DNA of 19,043 bases from an uncultured Sphingomonadales bacterium. GTDB taxonomy: Bacteria > Pseudomonadota > Alphaproteobacteria > Sphingomonadales > Sphingomonadaceae. The notes beneath the pieces were generated by a model. It saw only the letters and a list, made by a program, of their open reading frames with translations. It did not search any database and had not been told where the DNA came from. How positions within the stretch are numbered: the first letter of the stretch is position 1; each line of letters opens with the position of its first letter. Below, one piece after another: positions 14,579 to 19,043 of this stretch. A program made the position numbers and the translations under genes. Location: assembly GCA_937898535.1 (NCBI GenBank), contig CALDKP010000419.1:1-19043 (forward strand), written 5' to 3'.

Positions 14579-15367
14579 ATGATCCCCGACCATCTCTCAC
14601 TCGGACCTCTTGGCGCGACGACAGCATCAGCCAGTATATACAAACCCAACGCGGAACAGACAGAATATGTCCGAATGTTTGGAGCCGGATACGCGTTCGG
14701 GCAACCCGCCACCGATTCAGAGCCTGAGACGGAAGGGAATGTAAAACGCTTTAGGCCGAAACATATCTGCGCGGTGTACATCCGGTTTGAACCCAATGGT
14801 ACACTGACGGTGAAGCAAGCCTATATTGCTGCACCCAATCCTCAACCGACCAACGCCGATATAGTCGCCGTGGCAGAACCCCTGCTGCAGGCGATGAGCA
14901 AAGCAGGCTATGCCGGAGGCGGCGCCCAAGCATTCAAAGAGAATTTCGAAGATTTTAGCTTTGCGAGCCAGCAAGTCGTGGTCATTTATCTCGATAACAA
15001 GGATGACGCCGTTCGTTTTTCCTCAAAAGACAGCGACATCATTCGCTTTGTCCCGATCAGCGGTAACGACCCCAAAACCCATATCAGGCCAAACCACGCA
15101 TTTTTTAACCGCCGCGCCGTTGCCATGGCACCGGGCGGGGGCACTTTTGGCAAAAGGGCATATCTGATTGATTTTTGGAACACCGACGAAAATGGCAATG
15201 CCATTACGGGAGTGATCGAAGGCCGCCCTGCAACCTATTATCTATATGCAATGAATATCCATCTTGAAATGGCGACATCGAAGCGCACGGCAAAGTTGAA
15301 TTGGGTTCCCATCATCATAGATCCTGATACCGGCAATATGGGCGGTCCACCTTTGCCCGATGCGTGA
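14579..15367 (+). CDS. unrecognised protein, middle gene of the TIR operon
   Basis: A 262-residue soluble protein that I cannot place in a family. It has no signal peptide or membrane helix. It looks like an alpha/beta fold: strands such as HICAVYIRFEPNGTL and SQQVVVIYLD, an aromatic-rich middle (HAFFNRRAVAMAPGGGTFGK with a Gly-rich turn), then FGKRAYLIDFWNTDENG and a C-terminal strand-turn block TYYLYAMNIHLEM with NWVPIIIDPDTGNMGGPPLP. ATG 14579 lies three bases after the TIR stop and has GGAAAGG at 14566-14572. Its last eight bases overlap the next gene. Such tight packing implies it acts with its neighbours, perhaps as an effector or adaptor of a TIR-derived signal, but no residue pattern proves an activity. 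Confidence 0.75.
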   Translation: MIPDHLSLGPLGATTASASIYKPNAEQTEYVRMFGAGYAFGQPATDSEPETEGNVKRFRPKHICAVYIRFEPNGTLTVKQAYIAAPNPQPTNADIVAVAEPLLQAMSKAGYAGGGAQAFKENFEDFSFASQQVVVIYLDNKDDAVRFSSKDSDIIRFVPISGNDPKTHIRPNHAFFNRRAVAMAPGGGTFGKRAYLIDFWNTDENGNAITGVIEGRPATYYLYAMNIHLEMATSKRTAKLNWVPIIIDPDTGNMGGPPLPDA

Positions 15368-16814
15368 GGATAGCTTACCTATTCTGCAACTGGCACGCAC
15401 TGGTGCAGCCCAGAAAGCGTGGGACGCCTTTCTGGCGGCTGGCTTGCAAAATATCAATAATAACCCCGCCATTCTGAACCTGAAGGGCCGGTTGCTGAAG
15501 GATAGGGCCCGTAAAACACAAGGTGATGCGGCAGCGCGACTGTTTCTGCAATCCGCCAAGGCATATGCGGACTCCGCAGCGTTGAAACCCGACAGCTATC
15601 CGCTCATCAACGCGGCGACCATGTCTTTTTTTGCCGGCCAAAGTGACCATATGGCATTGTTGGCAAATAAGGTCCTGGCATTGCTTGAAACGGGCGCAGG
15701 TCGTGGGGAAACGGCCTATTGGCATGACGCAACAAAGGCAGAGGCGCATTTGCTTTTGGGCAATCGCGACAAAGCGGAAACAATGCTCGGGGCAGCCTTA
15801 CGGCACGCGCCAAATGCGTGGGAAGATCATGCAACGACGCTTCGGCAATTGCGCAGCGTCCTGCGCCGTCGCCGCGAAAATGATAGCTGGCTTGCACCCT
15901 TTGCACCGCCCAAAAGCATATATTTTTCTGGCTTGATGGGATTAGCACCCGATGACCAACTTGCCGCAGACGCCATCGCCAATGGCTTAACCGACATCAG
16001 CGCCGGATTTGCGTTTGGCGCATTGGCGGCTGGCGCAGACATCATGATTGCCGAAGCAATACGAAACGCAGGCGGCGAATTGCATATTGTCATTCCGACC
16101 ACTCCGTCGGTGTTCAAGGCGCAGTCGGTTGCGCCTTATGGCGACGCATGGCTCGACCGGTTTGACAGTCTTTGGGCGGAGGCTTCGTCTGTGGAGACCA
16201 TCGAGCCTGGCAAGCACATGTCACATGCCGCCATCATGCTTGCCGCTCAAGTTGCAAAGGGACGCGCAATTGACAATGCACAGCGTCTGGAAAGCACGCA
16301 TGTGCCGTTTGAAGTATCCGACGGCAGCCTGTCGCGCGTGGATCCATCGACGCCCGCGGTGATATTGCCCCGCAGCGCCACTAAACCTGCGGGTCACCAT
16401 TTGCCGTGCGGTAGTTGCCATTTTTGCATTGCGACGGATGCCCCTTTGGCCAATGATGCCGTGCAATGGGAACAATTTGGAGATTATTATATCAGCCGCG
16501 ACGCCCAGCCAGCCGATGCCTCTCGCGTGATGAACGCATTGCTCTCTGCTGCGCCTGATGCCCGCATTGCTTTTGACGTCACTATATCTGACGACGATAG
16601 CCCCCCGCATGGCATCGCCGATAGCCTAAACCGGCTCGTCCAGTCCGCATCAAACGGCAGCGCCGTCGCAACGTCTTCAGCGGCGATGGTGATGAAAGCA
16701 CAGGCGGCCGACATCAGCATTGAACCACTCGGCGAGCTGCCCGGATCCGTTGGTGCGTCCGGCGTGTATGCCATTGGACCGACGTCCGATGGCGCCAACG
16801 CTTGCGGGGTTTAA
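15360..16814 (+). CDS. TPR protein with SLOG-like and degenerate nucleotide-cyclase-like domains
   Basis: A 484-residue protein. Residues 1-175 are TPR-like helices (AYADSAALKPDSYPLINAAT; AEAHLLLGNRDKAETMLGAA). Residues 186-300 start SIYFSGLMG and contain GFAFGALAAGADIMIAEAIR followed by NAGGELHIVIP and WLDRFDSLWAEASSV. This Rossmann-like block is familiar from the region before class III adenylate cyclase domains in alphaproteobacteria and resembles SLOG-type nucleotide binders. A CxxCxxC motif (Cys350, 353, 356) follows. The last ~100 residues resemble the C-terminal half of a class III cyclase: RIAFDVTISDD, HGIADSLNRLVQSASNGSAV and a final EPLGELPG strand. The metal-binding aspartates that should precede it are missing, so it is probably inactive and senses rather than makes a nucleotide. 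The identification is by eye. It overlaps the previous gene by eight bases. Confidence 0.72.
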   Translation: MREDSLPILQLARTGAAQKAWDAFLAAGLQNINNNPAILNLKGRLLKDRARKTQGDAAARLFLQSAKAYADSAALKPDSYPLINAATMSFFAGQSDHMALLANKVLALLETGAGRGETAYWHDATKAEAHLLLGNRDKAETMLGAALRHAPNAWEDHATTLRQLRSVLRRRRENDSWLAPFAPPKSIYFSGLMGLAPDDQLAADAIANGLTDISAGFAFGALAAGADIMIAEAIRNAGGELHIVIPTTPSVFKAQSVAPYGDAWLDRFDSLWAEASSVETIEPGKHMSHAAIMLAAQVAKGRAIDNAQRLESTHVPFEVSDGSLSRVDPSTPAVILPRSATKPAGHHLPCGSCHFCIATDAPLANDAVQWEQFGDYYISRDAQPADASRVMNALLSAAPDARIAFDVTISDDDSPPHGIADSLNRLVQSASNGSAVATSSAAMVMKAQAADISIEPLGELPGSVGASGVYAIGPTSDGANACGV

Positions 16815-16834
16815 GCACTTGGCGAGTATGGTGA

Positions 16835-17818
16835 ATGTTCAGAAGTGCAGCAAGTATAAAGTTACGATTAAACGGGATGACAAAGGCAATGCATGACAGC
16901 CACATAAGTGGGCAAAAACTTTCAAACCAAATTCTGGAGAATTACGCTGAGCTATCACCCGATGGCATGAAAGTTACACAATTTGTTCCCCCTGCTGCGC
17001 TCGCGCCGTTTGTCACGCATGTCTATTTTTTCCGGTGCGACCAAATGCGTCTTACCGACCAAATGCCGGCGGCATTGGGGCAGCTTATGTTCTTGCTTAA
17101 AGGCAGCGCCCATTTGCAGTTTCAGGACGGGCGTACCGTCCCGGTAAGCGACACAACGGTTATGGGTCCGGGCCTTGGTGCTGCGGAATTTACCTTCGAC
17201 GGCCCTTTTTATCATCTCGGATTTGCGCTTTCGCCACTCGGCTTTGTCGCACTCACTGGCCGACCGGCCAATCAGTACGCGGATCGGGCAGTGCCGGCAT
17301 CTGCATTGTTTGGTCCAGAAATCGATACCCTAGCCCAAACTATTATAGCGGGATTCACGGACGGCACGATGCGGCTTTCGCAGATTGTCGATGAAGTCAC
17401 ACGCTTCTTGCTCGCGCGTCTGCGGCCCATCCCCAATTCCCATGCGCAAATGGTCCAGACAGTGATCGGTTGGCTCTCAAGCAATTTTGATCCGGACGTC
17501 GATCAGCTTTACAGCAAACTGGAAATGTCGCGCAGCACCGCCGCGCGCCTTATCACGAGATATTTCGGGTGCGCACCCAAGTTGTTGACGCGCAAATATC
17601 GCGCGTTGCGGGCGGCAACGATCATGGTCGATCCAAACGCGACGGCGGAAATGCGGTCGCAAGTCGAATCCACCTTTTACGATCAGCCGCATATGATCCG
17701 CGAAATCCGCCAATTCGCGGGCCGCACGCCGGGCGCATTGGACAGCAACAATGCAAAAGTGATGCGCTTGTGGCTGAGCAAGGAAAACTTCCGCGACATT
17801 GAATCCTTTCTGGGTTGA
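16835..17818 (+). CDS. AraC-family transcriptional regulator
   Basis: A regulator of up to 327 residues. The N-terminal half is a cupin-like sensor domain of the DUF6597 type: it begins VTQFVPPAALAPFVTHVYFF and includes GQLMFLLKGSAHLQFQDG and MGPGLGAAEF. The C-terminal half has the paired helix-turn-helix of the AraC family, seen as QLYSKLEMSRSTAARLITRY with FGCAPKLLTRKYR and then FYDQPHMIREIRQFAGRTP. It would bind DNA as a dimer and respond to an unknown small molecule. The start is uncertain: ATG 16835 gives the longest form, while ATG 16877 and ATG 16889 are also in frame, and none has a good ribosome site. It lies 20 bases after the TIR operon on the same strand and might be transcribed with it and control it, but no operator is visible. 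Confidence 0.82.
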   Translation: MFRSAASIKLRLNGMTKAMHDSHISGQKLSNQILENYAELSPDGMKVTQFVPPAALAPFVTHVYFFRCDQMRLTDQMPAALGQLMFLLKGSAHLQFQDGRTVPVSDTTVMGPGLGAAEFTFDGPFYHLGFALSPLGFVALTGRPANQYADRAVPASALFGPEIDTLAQTIIAGFTDGTMRLSQIVDEVTRFLLARLRPIPNSHAQMVQTVIGWLSSNFDPDVDQLYSKLEMSRSTAARLITRYFGCAPKLLTRKYRALRAATIMVDPNATAEMRSQVESTFYDQPHMIREIRQFAGRTPGALDSNNAKVMRLWLSKENFRDIESFLG

Positions 17819-17856
17819 TTTCCGTCAACAAAAGGACCATCTGCCCCCAATCGGAG

Positions 17857-17864
17857 TAAATTTA
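17857..17864. promoter_or_regulatory. TAAATTTA palindrome in the suf leader
   Basis: This 8-base AT-rich palindrome lies 20 bases before the Rrf2-type start, in the 65-base gap that should hold the suf promoter. Rrf2-type regulators commonly bind their own promoters, so this is a place to look for an operator. It does not match the E. coli IscR site by eye, and an 8-base match may be chance. Confidence 0.18.
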
Positions 17865-17883
17865 TCTGATTAGGGTCAATGTT

Positions 17884-18297
17884 ATGCGTTTGTCGAATAT
17901 GGCAGATTATGCAGTGGTGGTTATGAGCGCGGCTTCGCGCCATTGCGGCTCTGCGCGCGTATCTGCGACGGACCTTGCGACCGAAACCGGCCTTGCGCTG
18001 CCCACGACTCAAAAGCTGGTGAGCATGTTGACCAAGGCGGGCCTATTGCGTTCGGCACGGGGCACAGGGGGTGGCATCACGCTTGCTCGTCCTGCAGCGG
18101 CCATCAATCTGGCGGATATTATTGAGGCCGTCGAAGGCCCAATTGCGATGACCGCGTGCTGCGATACGCATAAACACGCCTTGGGCCAGCATTGTGCGAA
18201 AGAAGGCAGCTGCCACGTCCAATCGCATTGGCCCGTTGTCAACAACGCTGTGCGCGGTGCGCTTGCGCAAATCAATTTGGCAGGACTGACGCGATGA
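17884..18297 (+). CDS. Rrf2-family SUF Fe-S assembly regulator
   Basis: A 137-residue Rrf2/IscR-type regulator of the kind that heads alphaproteobacterial and xanthomonad suf operons. The winged helix is plain: MRLSNMADYAVVVMSAASRH, then SATDLATETGLALPTTQKLV and the wing SARGTGGGITLARPA. The cluster-binding region has ACCDTHKHALGQHCAKEGSC, with Cys92, Cys93, Cys104 and Cys110 as candidate [2Fe-2S] ligands, plus His111. It should sense cluster status and repress or derepress the suf genes. ATG 17884 follows AGGG at 17872-17875. Its stop overlaps the sufB start as ATGA, so regulator and assembly genes are translationally coupled. Confidence 0.92.
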   Translation: MRLSNMADYAVVVMSAASRHCGSARVSATDLATETGLALPTTQKLVSMLTKAGLLRSARGTGGGITLARPAAAINLADIIEAVEGPIAMTACCDTHKHALGQHCAKEGSCHVQSHWPVVNNAVRGALAQINLAGLTR

Positions 18298-19007
18298 CCG
18301 ACGATATTGAGATCAAAGACAAGGCAGCATGGGATGCCGCCGAAAAGGTCGCCGATTACGAGCATGGCTGGTCGTCGGACATCGAAACCGATTTCGCGCC
18401 AAAGGGCCTGAACGAAGATACCGTCCGCTTCATTTCGGCCAAGAAGAATGAGCCCGAATGGATGCTCGAATGGCGGCTTAAGGCGTTTGCCATGTGGAAA
18501 ACGATGGAAGCGCCGGATTGGGCCAAGCTCAATGTCCCGCCCATCGATTATCAGGACGCCTATTATTATGCCGCGCCCAAGGCGAAGCCGAAGCTGAATT
18601 CACTGGACGAGGTCGATCCCGAAATCCTGCGTGTTTATGAAAAGCTGGGCATTCCGATTGCCGAACAGAAATTGCTTGCCGGTGTCGATGGCGGTGAAGA
18701 TGGGGGCTTGCCCCAACGCCGCGTCGCGGTTGATGCGGTGTTCGACAGCGTTTCGGTTGCCACGACGTTCCGCGCCGAATTAGAGCGGGCTGGCGTTATC
18801 TTCCGCAGCATTTCGGAAGCGATTAAGGAATATCCTGACCTCGTCCGCAAATATCTCGGCAAGATTGTGCCGATGCACGACAATTATTTCGCCACGCTCA
18901 ACTGCGCGGTCTTTTCCGACGGAACGTTCGTCTACATCCCCGAAGGCGTGCGCTGCCCGATGGAGCTTTCCACCTATTTCCGTATCAACGCGGAAAATAC
19001 GGGGCAG
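18294..19007 (+). CDS. sufB: Fe-S cluster assembly scaffold SufB (3' end cut off)
   Basis: SufB forms the SufBC2D scaffold on which Fe-S clusters are built from SufE/SufS sulfur. The first 238 codons from ATG 18294 match the N-terminal half of the roughly 480-residue family: NEPEWMLEWRLKAFAMWKTM, then PPIDYQDAYYYAAPK, VFDSVSVATTF, and near the end FSDGTFVYIPEGVRCPMELS and YFRINAENTGQ. Family members continue with FER after this last Gln. Here the Gln codon at 19005-19007 is followed directly by Illumina adapter, so the rest of the gene, and presumably sufC, sufD and sufS, was lost at the contig end. The true gene in the organism is very probably intact. Confidence 0.95.
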
Positions 19008-19043
19008 AGATCGGAAGAGCACACGTCTGAACTCCAGTCACTA
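19008..19043 (+). other. Illumina TruSeq adapter (sequencing artefact)
   Basis: The last 36 bases begin AGATCGGAAGAGC and continue with the TruSeq read 1 3' adapter through CCAGTCAC at 19041; the final TA may be the first two index bases. It adds the well-known in-frame contaminant peptide RSEEHTSELQS to sufB. It is not genomic DNA and should be trimmed. Confidence 0.98.

Noticed and set aside
16835..18297. AraC gene and Rrf2 gene as one regulatory operon
   Set aside because: A 65-base gap separates them, and the Rrf2 gene is overlapped with sufB, so it belongs to the suf operon.

Overview
The window reads as a contig from an alphaproteobacterium, most likely of the order Sphingomonadales (Sphingorhabdus or Sphingopyxis type). 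The grounds are a DUF1476-type F1-ATPase zeta subunit (an alphaproteobacterial family), a CrtZ carotenoid hydroxylase, an Rrf2-sufB pair, and very compact genes with moderately GC-rich codons. The genus is inference. I see no tRNA, rRNA, CRISPR array or insertion sequence, and no gene-free stretch longer than about 110 bases.

Both ends of the contig are artefactual. The last 36 bases (19008-19043) are Illumina TruSeq adapter, fused in frame to a truncated sufB. The first ~420 bases are a mosaic: the start of rfbC on the plus strand, then the start of rhaM (L-rhamnose mutarotase) on the minus strand, joined at the 8-base palindrome GCGATCGC, then an unassigned ~75 bases, then the C-terminal half of a universal stress protein. 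A 253-codon open frame runs across all of this but is not a gene.

The central part is ordinary metabolism. It holds an APC amino-acid permease, a succinate-semialdehyde-dehydrogenase-like enzyme and a DUF454 membrane protein in a row; a minus-strand crtZ divergent from leuC; leuC, a 68-residue membrane protein, leuD and a quinone oxidoreductase in tight succession; then zeta subunit, bolA and grxD. Next comes a minus-strand MFS carrier divergent from a YeiH-type exporter, which overlaps glpD by ATGA.

The most interesting part is 12866-16814, three tightly packed genes: a TIR-transmembrane-TPR protein, an unrecognised 262-residue protein, and a TPR protein with a SLOG-like Rossmann region, a CxxCxxC motif and what looks like a decayed class III nucleotide cyclase domain. 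The set resembles a nucleotide-signal conflict or defence module: a TIR NAD+ hydrolase paired with a nucleotide-sensor-like partner. An AraC-family regulator follows. The window ends with an Rrf2-type Fe-S regulator coupled to the broken sufB.
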